64,000 nucleotides of DNA from Hydractinia symbiolongicarpus (taxonomy: Eukaryota; Cnidaria; Hydrozoa; Anthoathecata; Hydractiniidae): contig NC_079887.1 in NCBI RefSeq assembly GCF_029227915.1, positions 18,349,650 to 18,413,649 on the forward strand. Direction: 5' to 3'. The first letter of the stretch is position 1. The number at the start of each line of letters is the position of its first letter. This document shows, piece by piece, positions 25,504 to 37,486 of this stretch. Under the pieces are notes generated by a model that saw only the letters and a list, made by a program, of their open reading frames with translations, did no database searches and was not told the origin of the DNA. Position numbers and translations under genes: made by a program.

Positions 25504-25866
25504 GGTAGTAAAATTGAATACCGAAAGGTAGTCTTTTTACAGTGCCTATCGGGACTACCTTTCATGAGTTTTTATTACTACCTTTCGTGAGTCAGATTTA
25601 CTCTTTTTAGAGAGTCAAAATTATACGCAATTGTGAGTAAGAATTACGACGTTAGGTAGTCATTCGTAAATGACGATCTTTCGTGAGTCAGGTTGACAAC
25701 CTTTAGTAAGTCGAATATACTCAGGTCAAGTAGTAATTTCTACTACCGTGGTGAGTCTTTTGTAAAAGACTACCGTTACCTAGTCCTAATGACTGCTGTT
25801 ACCTAGTCCTAATGACTGTCTTTACCTAGTCCAAATGACTGTCTTTACCTAGTTTATGACTACCTT
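25504..25866. repeat. array of short GACTA/TAGTC hairpins (locus 1)
   Basis: About 360 bp in which GACTAC, TAGTC, GAGTC and their complements recur every 10-25 bases. Several pairs form local hairpins, such as GAGTCTTTT / AAAAGACTAC and GTAGTAA / CTACTAC. The right end becomes a regular tandem repeat of about 22 bp (TACCTAGTCCTAATGACTG and variants, four copies, 25785-25855). A related array lies at 46030-46305. Confidence 0.7.
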
Positions 25867-26080
25867 ACCTAAAGTTGGTGAAAAGAATACATTGGTAAAA
25901 GTTTTTTCTAGTAAAGTATAACATTGAAAGAAAAAATATATGCATAAAAATAGGAATCTTTCATAGAATAAAGAAGTTACAATGTTAATGTTAAAAGTTT
26001 CTTCGGAATAATTAAAAAATAAATATATTATATACATGCATAAAAATAGGAATCTTTCATGGAATATGATACAATTTTAA

Positions 26081-26571
26081 GGATACATGAAACACCAAAA
26101 TCGTTATTTTCGTCAATTTTTTGATTTTTATATCATTGGAAAGCTTATAATTCATAGAATATTTATTTTAAATGTCTGTTTTTTTCTTAAAAATAAATTG
26201 TTAAGATATTTTCACAGTGTGAAGGTAAAAAGAACAACAGAGAAGCTCGAAAAGCAACTTTTCGATATAAATTCAGAACTAGACCCTAAAAAGCCAAACC
26301 CAGACACTATTTTAGTACTCAATTGGAGTAGATTTAAATGGTGTGATTTTTTGCGATAAGCTTTAAATGCCTGTGCCTTTTAGACTCGAGAGTTGGCAAC
26401 TCGAAAAATGTGTTCGATAATTTTTTACGTTTTCCCAGTTTATTATTTTATGACAAAAATAACACTATTCGATAGGAAATTTATGTGGCTTTCAGAAAAT
26501 ATATACTTTTATTTCGCAGTTTAGGAAATATAGACACTCTTCTCAACATGGGTAATATGTTTCATGTATCC
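26081..26571. mobile_element. non-autonomous DNA transposon flanked by TTAA
   Basis: Exact 13-bp terminal inverted repeats, GGATACATGAAAC at 26081-26093 and its complement at 26559-26571, are each flanked by TTAA (26077-26080 and 26572-26575). TTAA duplication is characteristic of piggyBac and Kolobok elements. The 90-codon open frame inside (26087-26359) resembles no transposase. It interrupts a ~95-bp tandem duplication with TAAAAATAGGAATCTTTCAT at 25945 and 26040. Confidence 0.75.
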
Positions 26572-26575
26572 TTAA

Positions 26576-27191
26576 TATAAAAATTATCTACGGCATAATT
26601 GAAAAATAAATAATATACACTAATATAATAATCTATATATTAATCTGCAATAAATACTTTTGGAACAATTTTACTAATTAGCCCTTTTGGCCATTTATTA
26701 AACAGACTTTATTATCCCGATAATGCAACAAGTTAATTTTAGATATACCATTTTTTCATCTTCACTTCGAGATCTATCCAATTGTATAAGATTTTCTTAT
26801 GAAAAAATTTACAGGGGGACCACACGAGTTGTTTGTTTTTTTGGATATTCTGGTCTGCAAAATACAACCTAAAAAACCCTATTTTGACACGGAGAGTTTT
26901 AAGAAAATCTCAAATGATGTTTGATCAGAATTTCAAACTGAACGAAATTAATGACAACCACGCGTAGAGAGATAAATTTCTATTGGCACCACGAAGTAGC
27001 TTAGGTATATGGCTTTCAGAAAAAGTATGTCAAACGATGTTTTCCTGGAAGAAACATCATATACAAACCATAAACTGACGCAGCAATATTTAGACATTTA
27101 AGAATGCTCCAGATCTACACAACGTAATAAAGCAAGTGTGATTCGTTTTTGCATAAACAGAGTTAAGGTGAAAGATAAAAACCAAAAAATA
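26576..27191. other. spacer downstream of the SAMD3-like gene
   Basis: AT-rich. It may contain the 3' untranslated region of the minus-strand gene that ends at 27192. No other feature seen. Confidence 0.35.
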
Positions 27192-29710
27192 TTATATTTC
27201 GTTTAACTTAGAAATTAGCTTCAGCGCTTTTGAATTGGGTGCTGTACCAACCTTTAATTTTATAATATGTTTCTGAATAAAACTGAAAAAGGCTTCTAAG
27301 CATGTAGGATAAGCCAGGTTAAACAAGTAATGTAGGGCGAACACTACTTCGAAAGCCATAATGAGGCTGTCAGTCGCATCCGTCTCATTACCATCGATCA
27401 CGACACGATATGTTGCACCCGTCCTAAACACATCTGATAACGTAGGAACATGACCAGTAGCACATATTTGGACAAAGGTCTTTTTGCCAAAATTTTGGAA
27501 CAAGTTGGATGCATCTTCTCTCAAAAGATGAGGCAGCAGTACCATGGACATTTGATATTTCTCTAAAAGAAAAACCCAAGCTAATGGTTCGAATCTTACA
27601 AAAAAAAAAAAAAAAAGATGTAGCCAATATACTTTGCAATGTTCTCGAAAACACTGTTGTTTCACATGAATTCTCATTAAGGGATTGCCAGACTATTTCC
27701 AAATTGGTAAAAAGGAACAAAAAAGTGCATCTCACCATCACATGTAGCTTCACAACTAATTGTCTCCATCAAATTAGGATCAATATGTAGCTTAGGAGGT
27801 TGCAATCTGATGATTTTTGCTGCATTTTTAGATAAATGCTGTTGAAAACAGAGGTCAACATCCAACTCAGTTAAAGAATATGATAGAATATAAGAATATG
27901 AGGCTCAAATATTTGCTAAAAACAATAGATCCGATTGTTAGAAATAACAGTATTCCCATATCGAGCCAAAAATATAACATTCTTATAAATCTTACATGGT
28001 TCAGGCGATGAAAATATAATATAAATCTGTAACTTGAATGCTTTTTACCTGTCGAGGTTCTTTTAACAGGGGGAACTTATCAAATAATTCCGCTACACTA
28101 CACCCATCTTCAATAATCAATTTCCTCCGCCATGAAAATGTTTTATTCATAGCAACCTGTAATACTGACATCTTTCTGTTATAATGATGCACATTATACT
28201 GCTTGACAAGGGTTCGGGGTTCGTCTATGCATCTCCATGGTTCATCATCTTCTCCTGGATCACAAGCTGGTAGGTGGTTTTTAACACCCCAGACATTGCT
28301 GCTTCTAACAGCTCCTTTAATTTCATGAGCAGCATCTTTTTTTGGTTGCTTAGAAAACTTGCTTTTCATTAAGATTATTTCAGGAAGCTGTCCACATTTC
28401 CGCTTTCTAGTATTACGGAAAAATTCTCTCAGTTTTTTTTTCCATGCCCACTAAAAGGTATAAATTTTAAAACATTATGGGTACGCTGCTACCATCATTA
28501 TTATCTCACATGTAGGCCATGCAACATATTATAAACCAGAGCTGAATTCAGATAATCAGTCATTCACTTGAGAGGTACACGAGTCACTTAAATTTAAACG
28601 TGGATTGATGCAGTGCTTACACTTTAGCAAACGCTGATAATTAAGTTTACACCAAGGATTCAAAGGAGACTAACATGTTAGAACATTACCTTAGCATCCA
28701 ATTCTGTTGGATATGCATTCATCAGATGAGGCCACTTCACCAAAATCGCCATTGTTAGTTCCATGTATTGCCATGGTGTTGGATAGCTAAAAATATTGAC
28801 CAATGTTAAACAGCATTTTTATATCCTTGCAGTCTGTTTCAGGAGACGTGTGCAATAGCAAGTGCACACTCAAAAATCTTTGATGCCTGCTACTGATAGC
28901 ATCCGTAAAACTACAAATTTTATTAGACTGAAACAGCACACGCTAATGCACATGCAGAACACTGTGTGTGAGTTTCACCACATGCATACCCCATTTTACC
29001 AGAAATAGACGTTTAGATGAAAATTTCTGTAAATTATACCAACTGACTGCTTGCACGTATACCTACTGGAGTGCTTATATTGAAAAAAAAAGTGGCAATT
29101 AATATGAAGGAAAACACCTAAAAATATTAACAACTGAAAGATCTTACTATGTATATTCAATCACTTCATCCAAGATCGAAGAGAATAGAGATGTCACATC
29201 TGCAGTAGTTAGTTTCACTTTCTGTTGCAGAAGTTTGAGTGTGGATGGCCGAACCATTTTATCTTTAATTATAAATGGATGTGGCCATGGCTTAGTATTG
29301 GAAGAGCTACCACAACTAAAAGTAGATAATTTTTCAACATTTTCGTCAGGTTCCTTTACCAATTTTTCATTTTTACTGCTAGATTCATCATTTTCCTTGT
29401 TCATGTCAGGCTGTGCTGCACATGGTTCGTTAAACGAGCGTGACAAAGACTCATTTAACGAAACATCATAAACTGGGAGAATCTTTATTTTGTTGTTTAC
29501 TTCCAGGACCTTTTCGTCATCAAGATCTAAATAATCTTGGATTTCACTGTCAAAACATTGCACAAGGTATTCTTGGGGAAGCTTCACCGGACTGGCAGAA
29601 AAGGCTGTTTCAATTAATTCTTTTAAGTCATCAGTATCAAAAACTTTAATACGTTTTCTCATGTTCAAATATTCAACCAACAAGATTATTTCTGTGTCAA
29701 ATAACACCAT
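27192..29710 (-). CDS. SAMD3-like transposon-associated protein, five exons
   Basis: Five minus-strand exons have GT/AG borders: 29710 to about 29147, about 28785-28692, 28452-28047, 27869-27735, and about 27605-27192. The first encodes a ubiquitin/PB1-like fold (RKRIKVFDTDDLKEL ... IKILPVY) and a Ser/Asn/Glu-rich linker. The second and third carry the conserved core: PWQYMELTMAILVKWPHL, then a basic FRNTRKRKCGQLPE stretch, a run with SNVWGVKNHLP and FSWRRKLIIED ... LFDKFPLLKEP. The last two carry MVLLPHLLRED and FEVVFALHYLFNLAYP. This domain order matches proteins annotated as SAMD3-like in fish and cnidarians, often multicopy. No stop or frameshift is seen, unlike its neighbour. It lies 315 bp downstream of the CACTA-type transposase on the same strand, so it is probably the second gene of that transposon. 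The biochemical role is unknown. Confidence 0.65.
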
Positions 29711-30025
29711 TTTTATGCACTATAAATAACAATAATGTTAAGATACAGATTTTCAATAGAGATACTGGTCAAAAAACAGTATGACCACAAAGATGTCAAT
29801 ATCTGACACAAGGAAAAGGTTGCAAAATAGTGAATTTTAATTACTTTAACCAAAGTCACAAAATGTCAATAGTAAAACTAACAAACAAAAAACACCTTTT
29901 CAATTTACTCCAAAAAAAGTAGGAACACAGTATTATTAAGCATACTCTCTTTCTTCTAACATTTTTAAACTATTATCTTAACATTTTATATACAACATAA
30001 CAAAAAAGTTGTAGATTATTATATA
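29711..30025. other. spacer between the two transposon genes
   Basis: About 315 bp of AT-rich DNA between the stop of the transposase and the ATG of the SAMD3-like gene, both on the minus strand. It probably holds the 3' end of one and the promoter or 5' leader of the other. Confidence 0.4.
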
Positions 30026-31440
30026 TTATTTGGTGCATTGAATGTAGTGATGAAGAGGTATAAACATTTGCTCCAAATGATAAATACCCAGAGGGTGGTA
30101 ATCATGCAAATCATCAACCCTGACTAACGCATACACATCAGGAATTCTTTTCATGGAAAATGAATTGAAATGTTTAGCAAAAGATAATACTTCCAACTTG
30201 TTGCACATAAGATAGGGTATATCATGTACAATAAAAACAGATATAATCTCACCAAATTCGACCTTGCCAGCAAAACATGATAAAACTACAGCATCTCCAC
30301 TGTAGTAATTTTGGCCCTGATGAGTAACGCCACGCGCCTCACTGATAGACTCACCAAAAATCGAACACTTTTTATTTATTAAATCAAAAAACTTCTCTGG
30401 TAACGAGGACACCAGAACTTCCTTTAATCCAACGACTTCTATAGCTGATGAAAAATAAAAATCTTCTTTATGTTCTAAATACATCAGCATTTGGTGGTGT
30501 ACAGCCATAGATTAGCATAAATTTATTGTATTTCGTGATGCAGCTACACAAGACTTCAAGTAGCCATTATTCGATTCGAACCGCAACGTCTTCACAAGAG
30601 GACCAAATAGACGAATATTCATTGGATAGTGAGTGATAAAATGTGCTTTAGGTTTGATTGAGTCATCTGGAAATATTGTAAGAAATGGTTGGAAAAAAAA
30701 TTTGATTTTTTCCTCAAGTTTACATAACTCTTCCTCATTAAAAGATGGTGCACACAGCCTTTCAACTATATCTAGAAAATGAATGAAGCACATCCATGCA
30801 GCATTATCACGATATATATCATTGCCAATCATTAATGGAAACAAGCGAAGCAAGTTCCACATTTCACATGCTGTTTGTTTAAATCTTAATTGGGTTAAAG
30901 GTCGATCTTTCAATATCTGAGGCTTGTTACTTTTATCAACTTCTGCATATGGAAATTCATTTATCTTTTTGTTGATGTGTGGTATTGTTAACAATTTATC
31001 TTTCAAAAAAATAACAACCAGCATTGAAACAAAATCCACAGCAAAATCCTCAAAAATATCATGTGCAATATCTCCAGGACAACCAGTACTTATATGAAAA
31101 TATTTTAATTGGTTCAGAACTGACCTTTCCTTGATACCATACAATTTTGTCAGTTCTGGATTTTTTTCTACTTCCAGTACTTGTGCATCGTATGCCTCCT
31201 TGGTTCTCAAAATATCATGGCAAGTCATATCACAAATTCTTGACTTCACACGATTACATACGCGACAAAATCTTTCCACAGTGGAAAAGTTCTGATAATA
31301 TCCGCCAATAGCATGGGCAGCAAGGTTATCTGCTACAAGCATCGAAAGAGATCCAAAAAACTTTATCAAAGATTGATCAAATTCAATCTCAATTCCAAAT
31401 TCTTCTAACTTCTTGATGTCTTCAATGCAGGGATTTAATA

Positions 31441-34274
31441 CATGGTGACCACTCAAAAAAAACTTTCAAATTCCAGGACATTCCAGGACATTTTACCTTT
31501 TTTTCCAGGACATTTTAAATTAAAATCCAGGACATTTCAGGACAAAATTGAAAAAAAATAAAAAATTCCAGAACATTCCAGGACAACAAATAAAGTAAAG
31601 TCATGTATTTCTTTGAGCTTAAAACTAAAAGCTGTAACAACATAAGAATTCAATCTCTGAACTAAAATAAACACTAGCTAGCCAAACAAAAATTAACCCC
31701 AATAACAGAATAGCAACATAAGACTACAAAATACTTTTCCAATCAAACAATGGAATCCTTTCGAAGTATTAATGCTTGCTCCATCTGAACCAACTCGTCA
31801 AATTGTTCTTTCTTGGTGTTGGCTAACATTCGTAAATCGTTTGATCGTCCGAGGATTTGAAAGTCAGCATTTGTGTGTGCTTTCAATGCCAATTCATCAG
31901 CATCTTTAATGAGAGTGTTTATACTGGTTTGGAGGAATTGTTTTTTCCTTTGCACTTCTTTAATTTCAGTTGAAATAACCTTTCGTTTCAATGCTTTTCC
32001 AGAATCCACTTTTAACTTCTTCTTTTCATTTTTAATTTCAACATAACGCGATCTTGCACACTTGACAGACTTAACTAATTCCCTTGTAATTGGAATGTTG
32101 TGTGCTCGCACTTCTTTTGCAATCATGTGATCGTGCAGAATTCTTAATGATTTCAGCGAACATTCTGACTGGTTCTCTTTAATGAATTCTTTATTTGCTT
32201 TGAAGCCTCGTTCAATAGCAGATTGTCCGTGACTCAGGCAGAATACGAGCTTAAAAATACTCCATAAAGACTCAAAACCTTTTGTTTTTAGAAACTGGGC
32301 AAAGAATGTATCTAGCCTTTGATCAAACTTTTCAAATGAGAGAAACTTTTCCTGGTGTTCAGGTACAACATCATTAATGAGCTTTGAGAACTGTTCTTTA
32401 GCATCATCAGCAACTTTAGGGGTGACTTGCCCTAAAGAAGTTAGCTTTTCTAACATCTTGGAAAATCTTAACTTTGAAACTTCTCTTTCATCCCTAATGG
32501 CCAGCCTGTTGGGATTGATTGAACTGCAGCATCGAATGATCATGTGTTTCAGGGGGCATTTCTCTACCATGTGACTGGTCACACTGGATAAGAACAGAAC
32601 AGTTTCTTGATGAAAGTTTCGAAGGGAACTTCCTTTAAAATCACCGCTTCTCCGAAATTGTGAGATGTGGAGTTGTGCACCCATACCAACATCAATCGTT
32701 TCAGAGGGCTTATGTATGTTCTTATCCGAGACATCGATCTTTAAAAGTTTCATTGTTGTATCAGCCTTTTTGATGGTATCTGAAGGTATCAATCAAAAAA
32801 TCAAAAATGGTAAGGAAAGATCGGTGTTAAATAAATAATCAATTCTCAAGCAAAATAAGAAAAGTGTAATATATAAAGGATAAGCAAACGGCATTTACCA
32901 GTCCAGTACAGTAACTTTTACACAAGTCAATGTAGTCATAAGTAGATGTAGATGTTATTGTAGACGTACTGTAGATCTGTCTCGTTCTATCCTTTAAATA
33001 AATAGTATTAGTGAGTTGTCTTTCATAGTATCTGTCATTTATAGCTTCTGTTGTTGTATATTGTACCAGATCTTCGTGAACTTACCTGTTAGAATAAACA
33101 TTTTCATAATTGAAGTAAGAAGATCCTTAAGGACATCACATAGGAATGGAACCATTGGTTGATCCGTTTGAAAGCCTCTCAGAAATTTGTTAAGCTTTGA
33201 AGCGATGAACTCTACCAACTTGAGTTTTGTAGGCATCAAGGGATCTTTAACTGCTTTTTGAAGAACTGCAAATGATTTCCCCTGTGGCTGTCTGGACTTT
33301 ATAAGACCATCTAGATGTTTGATGAACTTCACAAATTCAGGCCATATGGTGTCTGCTCGATTTGCACAGTTTTCATTCTCACACCACCTGTGACCACAAT
33401 AAGGCAGTGGATAAATTTTTGTTTCTGACATTTGGTTCTTCCGCAAGAAAATTTTTCTGCTATTTGGCTGTCAGGAAACATCACATGAAATAGTTCACTG
33501 AGTCCATCACAAGAGCGTTGGGAAAAGTTAGCCTGGACCACCTTTATAGCCCAGCGGATTTCTGCAAATAATATTTGATCTCTCTCAAACATGGAATCTA
33601 AAGTACCTTGACAGGGTTTAGTTGAGAAACTTGCTTTATCAGAGGATGTTGGCTCAGAAGAGGATGTTGGCTCAGAAGAGTACGTTAGCTTGGAAGAATC
33701 TGTTACATTTTGGTTACCGGTAACAAAAGGGAGAACAGAAGAATTAACAGGTTCTCTTTCATTGTGTTTTTTACTTTTTTTATGACTTTTGATAGCTGCT
33801 TCGCCCATATTTGTGACGCAAATATCTTTCGAGCAGTATTTACATCTTCCAAAGCCTTCATTTTTTTTGGAAAGCCAGCTCTTGTAATTCGGATCTTTTA
33901 GCCAGTCGTCTAAAGATTTTGATTTCCTTGGCATTATTATATCATTAGTAATCTCTTTTAGTCTAATTCTAAACAGAAATAAAAAGTAAACTATAAGAAA
34001 CTCAATTGTTAGGTAAGGTCAAGTGAAATATAACATAGATATACCATGGTAGATAAATACTAAACCAATGATAAAACTAGAAATCAAGCAAGAAAGCCTA
34101 AAAAAAAGAATTTGATTATCCTTAAAAATTAAATATGCAGCCTTCAAACTAAATTCCAGGACATTCCAGGACAATCTCTAAAAAAGAAGGAAAGTCCAGG
34201 ACATTCCAGGACATCCCAGGACAAAAACTAAATTCCAGGACATTCCAGGACATTCCAGGACAGTGGTCACCATG
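31441..34274 (-). mobile_element. hAT-like transposon inserted in the transposase exon
   Basis: A 2,834-bp element with exact 13-bp terminal inverted repeats (CATGGTGACCACT, 31441-31453; complement 34262-34274). It is flanked by a 5-bp duplication, TAATA, at 31436-31440 and 34275-34279. Both ends carry clusters of a sub-terminal repeat, TTCCAGGACATTCCAGGACA (31470-31585 and 34150-34260), plausibly transposase binding sites. The CA start of the repeats and the BED-type protein inside fit hAT; a 5-bp duplication is known for some hAT-like lineages. Confidence 0.75.
31743..33934 (-). pseudogene. hAT-like BED zinc-finger transposase with deleted core
   Basis: The ATG at 33934 opens a BED-like finger (CKYCSKDICVTNMGEAAIKSH-x4-H pattern), a Ser-rich linker with near-repeats, and a block ending EKFSCGRTKC near 33440. 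At that point the frame shifts and the protein jumps to PYCGHRWCENENCANRADTIW (frame 33446-33039), which in related proteins lies far downstream. The DDE-fold core between them is therefore missing. A later exon (about 32783-31743) gives the C-terminus with FCLSHGQSAIERGF, equivalent to the hAT dimerisation signature, then a Lys-rich coiled-coil tail. The copy cannot be autonomous. Confidence 0.6.
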
Positions 34275-35406
34275 TAATACTGTCTTATATCCATATTTTT
34301 TCACTAACGATGCATTACACAACAAAGCTAGCTGAATGTCTTTCAATCTTGATCGGTGCTCTGGTTTTAAATTTCCCAATATTAAATAAAATCCTGAAAC
34401 TTTACATTTATGTGTTTTATTCCCAAGAGGGTTGGCAACTTGGAAATCATCATGATATAAGACTATTTGTAGTGCATTTGGCTTATGAGAAAATAGGGAA
34501 TTAGCTTGATGCAATGATCCATCAGAAAAGCGATTCAATCTTCCATTCTGACATTCCACTGTCACCGGCTGTAAAACTTCACCCAATACATCTTCATGGC
34601 ATAACATACTTTTCAATGTCTTGAAAATGCAAGAGATAGATCTATCTATCTCTTGCATGGTTTCTTTTGAACCACTGTCACTGTAACCAAGAAAAACTTC
34701 ACTGGGGGCCACATACTCAGGCTTTTTTGCAACAAAGTTAGTCAAGACTGTCCCATTTCGGAATCTATCAAGCGATTTTTTGAAAGGACTTTCACAATCA
34801 AGAAATATTTTTGTCTCTTCATGAATTAAGGGTCCAGGATTATCATATAGTGAATTAACAATTTGCTTTTTGTGCACTTCTCTATCAATGCGAAGAATAT
34901 TGCACACTTTTTCACAAATGAATGAAACAGCGTTTTGAGTTACATAATACCTTTCTCTGAGTTCGACTAGTATATCAGCAATGATTGAATCGAAATCAAG
35001 TGACAGTGGTGAACATTCAGATACATCATCAAAACAGGTATCATCCAATTCAACCTCATTAGCATCTTTGTTGATGAGTGTCTCATAATTTACATCATCT
35101 TCAGTCTGCTTTGAAGTACCCACTGCTTCAGGAAAATCAGTTGTATACCTTTTCATATGATTAAGGTAAAAGTTTCCATGTTTTAATTTCAGATGTCTCA
35201 GAAAACTTTTCTCATTTCTGAATTTTTTTATGCAACTGGAAACGCCACAAACAACAGCAAACTTTTGAGATAATGAATGGAAATCCCACATATGTTTAAT
35301 AAGCCACTTAAAACAAACTGAAGTGTGCTCACAAAATTGACAATTGTATTTCATTTTTCTGTTTGCTTCTATAAAACATAATATTTTTCAGTTTCAAAAT
35401 TACAAA

Positions 35407-35710
<304 letters not shown>

Positions 35711-35748
35711 TTCAACCATTAACAAGAAATTCAACCATTAACAAGAAA

Positions 35749-37215
35749 TTGGTGACATCTCTACATGTAAACCAATGGAAATGTACAGAAAATGTTATAG
35801 AATGGTTTAACAAAATTGAAAATAAAGACAAACATAAATTCTTAATGTTTGACGTTAAGGATTTTTATCCTTCTATTAATGAAACAACACTTAATAAAGC
35901 ATTAACGTTTGCCAAGACAATTGTCAAAATCTCTAAAAAAGATGAAGAAATCATAAAACATTCAAAAAAATCTTTATTGTTTAACGGTAATGACACATGG
36001 ATTAAATCGAACAGTGGTTTATTTGACGTTACAATGGGCGCATATGATGGTGCCGAAACCTGTGAACTTGTAGGAACGTACATACTAAATCTTGTAGCTA
36101 AGAAATACAAAAAAAGCGATATTGGTTTGTATAGAGACGATGGATTAGCCGTGTTTAAGCAGAAAAGTGGACCACAACTAGAGAAAATTAAGAAAGACAT
36201 CCAAAAAACATTTAAAGAATGTGGATTATCAATAACAATCCAGAGTAACATGAAAATTGTAAACTATTTGGATTGTACCTTCAACTTAAACAACGGAACC
36301 TATAAACCTTACCGTAAACCTAATGACGAAACCAGTTACATAAACGTAGAATCTAACCATCCACCTTCAATTATTAAACAAGTTCCAATAGCCTTAGAAG
36401 AACGACTTTCACTACTGTCTGCAAACGAAAAAATATTTTACCAATCTACACCTTACTACGAACAAGCGCTCAAAAACTCAGGTTATTCCAAAAAACTTAC
36501 ATACACAAACAAACAAAAAAACAATAACAAAAAAAACAGAAAAAGAAATATAATTTGGTTTAATCCCCCCTACAGCGTAAATGTTAAAACAAGAATCGCA
36601 AAGCAATTTTTATCGCTAATCGACAAACATTTTACTCGAAAACACAAGTATCACAAAATATTTAACCGAAACAATGTTAAAGTAAGCTACAGTTGCGTGC
36701 CTAACATGAAACAACACATAGATGCCCATAATAAAAACATTATTAACACCAAACCTTCCCAAAAAGAACACAACTGCAACTGCATCAAAAAAGAACTATG
36801 TCCCTTAAACCACCAATGCCTAACACCATGCATTGTTTACCAAGCTAATTTGATGTCTGAAGAAAATCCACGGTATGAGGCAAATTATATTGGCATTAGC
36901 GAAGTGGCATTTAAAAAACGTTACGCAAACCATAAGAAATCATTCAACACAGAACGATACATGAATGATACAGCCTTATCAAAAGAAGTATGGCGATTGA
37001 AGAAGAACAAAGAAACACCAAAAATTCGATGGAAAATCATCAAAAAATGTTCCCCGTATAAACCCAATTCAAAAAACTGTAACCTCTGCCTTAACGAAAA
37101 ATATGAAATTTTAACCTTTAAAGGAAACAACCTTTTGAACCAGAAAAGTGAACTTATATCAAAATGTAGACACCAAAACAAATTCTTGTTGGCCAGTTTT
37201 GACACTAATGACTGA
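35749..37215 (+). pseudogene. 5'-truncated Penelope-like RT-endonuclease (copy 1)
   Basis: It has no ATG start. The reading frame begins in the linker just before the RT palm and is otherwise intact to its stop, matching the last 487 or so residues of the full-length protein without change. It retains the DVKDFYPSI and YRDDG catalytic boxes and the GIY-YIG endonuclease. The 5' truncation is probably incomplete target-primed reverse transcription. Confidence 0.9.
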
Positions 37216-37293
37216 CGTCAAATGAAGTCATTGCATATACGTGAGAACATGATATTGAATATTAAACGTTAACTTTGTAAATTTTTTAGTCAG

Positions 37294-37340
37294 TTGGCTG
37301 AAGATTGTGTTCAACGAACGCATGAAACTTTGAGTTCCAA
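37294..37340 (+). ncRNA. hammerhead ribozyme, type I (spacer 1)
   Basis: Stem I is TTGG (37294-37297) with CCAA (37337-37340). The core CTGAAGA (37298-37304) fits CUGANGA. Stem II is TGTGTTC / GAACGCA, seven pairs with one U-G, around an AAC loop, with a U-U apposition at its base. GAAA is at 37324-37327. Stem III is ACT / AGT around TTG. The cleavage triplet GTT ends at 37336. Outside, AACTTTG (37271) can pair with CGAAGTT (37342), lengthening stem I beyond an internal loop as type I hammerheads do. Hammerheads with short stem III are known in Penelope pseudo-LTRs (Cervera and De la Peña). Catalysis is predicted, not shown. Confidence 0.8.
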
Positions 37341-37486
37341 ACGAAGTTGTTTTTTTCATTTTACACACTGTATTTGCTCTATTATCTTATTGAGCACTCT
37401 TTAATGAAAAAGAAATTAAGGTACTTGGTACGCTTGTTATATTCGCTCCTTTGTTGTTGAGCACTTTGCTTTTATTCACTCAAGAA

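Larger units (their letters stand above)
30026..35354 (-). pseudogene. C2H2 zinc-finger CACTA/EnSpm-type transposase, interrupted
   Basis: The coding sequence starts at the ATG at 35354 and runs to 34275, is interrupted by a hAT-like insertion (31441-34274), resumes at 31440 and ends at 30026, about 830 residues. Two C2H2 fingers come first (YNCQFC ... HMWDFH; VVCGVSSC ... HLKLKH), then FLDCESPF, a NALQIVLYHDDFQVANPLG block, a FYLILGNLKPEHRS block, VADNLAAHAIGGY followed by an FCRVC knuckle, the TGCPGDIAHDIFED box and KAHFITHYP. This is the order in animal Transposase_21-like (CACTA/EnSpm) proteins. Removing the insert plus one target copy restores the frame exactly. One further lesion is an in-frame TAA at 30514-30512, with the frame continuing from the next Met at 30508. 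The gene looks recently disabled. Confidence 0.65.

Noticed and set aside
34627-34656. Palindrome TGCAAGAGATAGAT / ATCTATCTCTTGCA
   Set aside because: It lies in conserved coding sequence of the transposase and keeps the frame; probably coincidence of codon choice, not a regulatory site.
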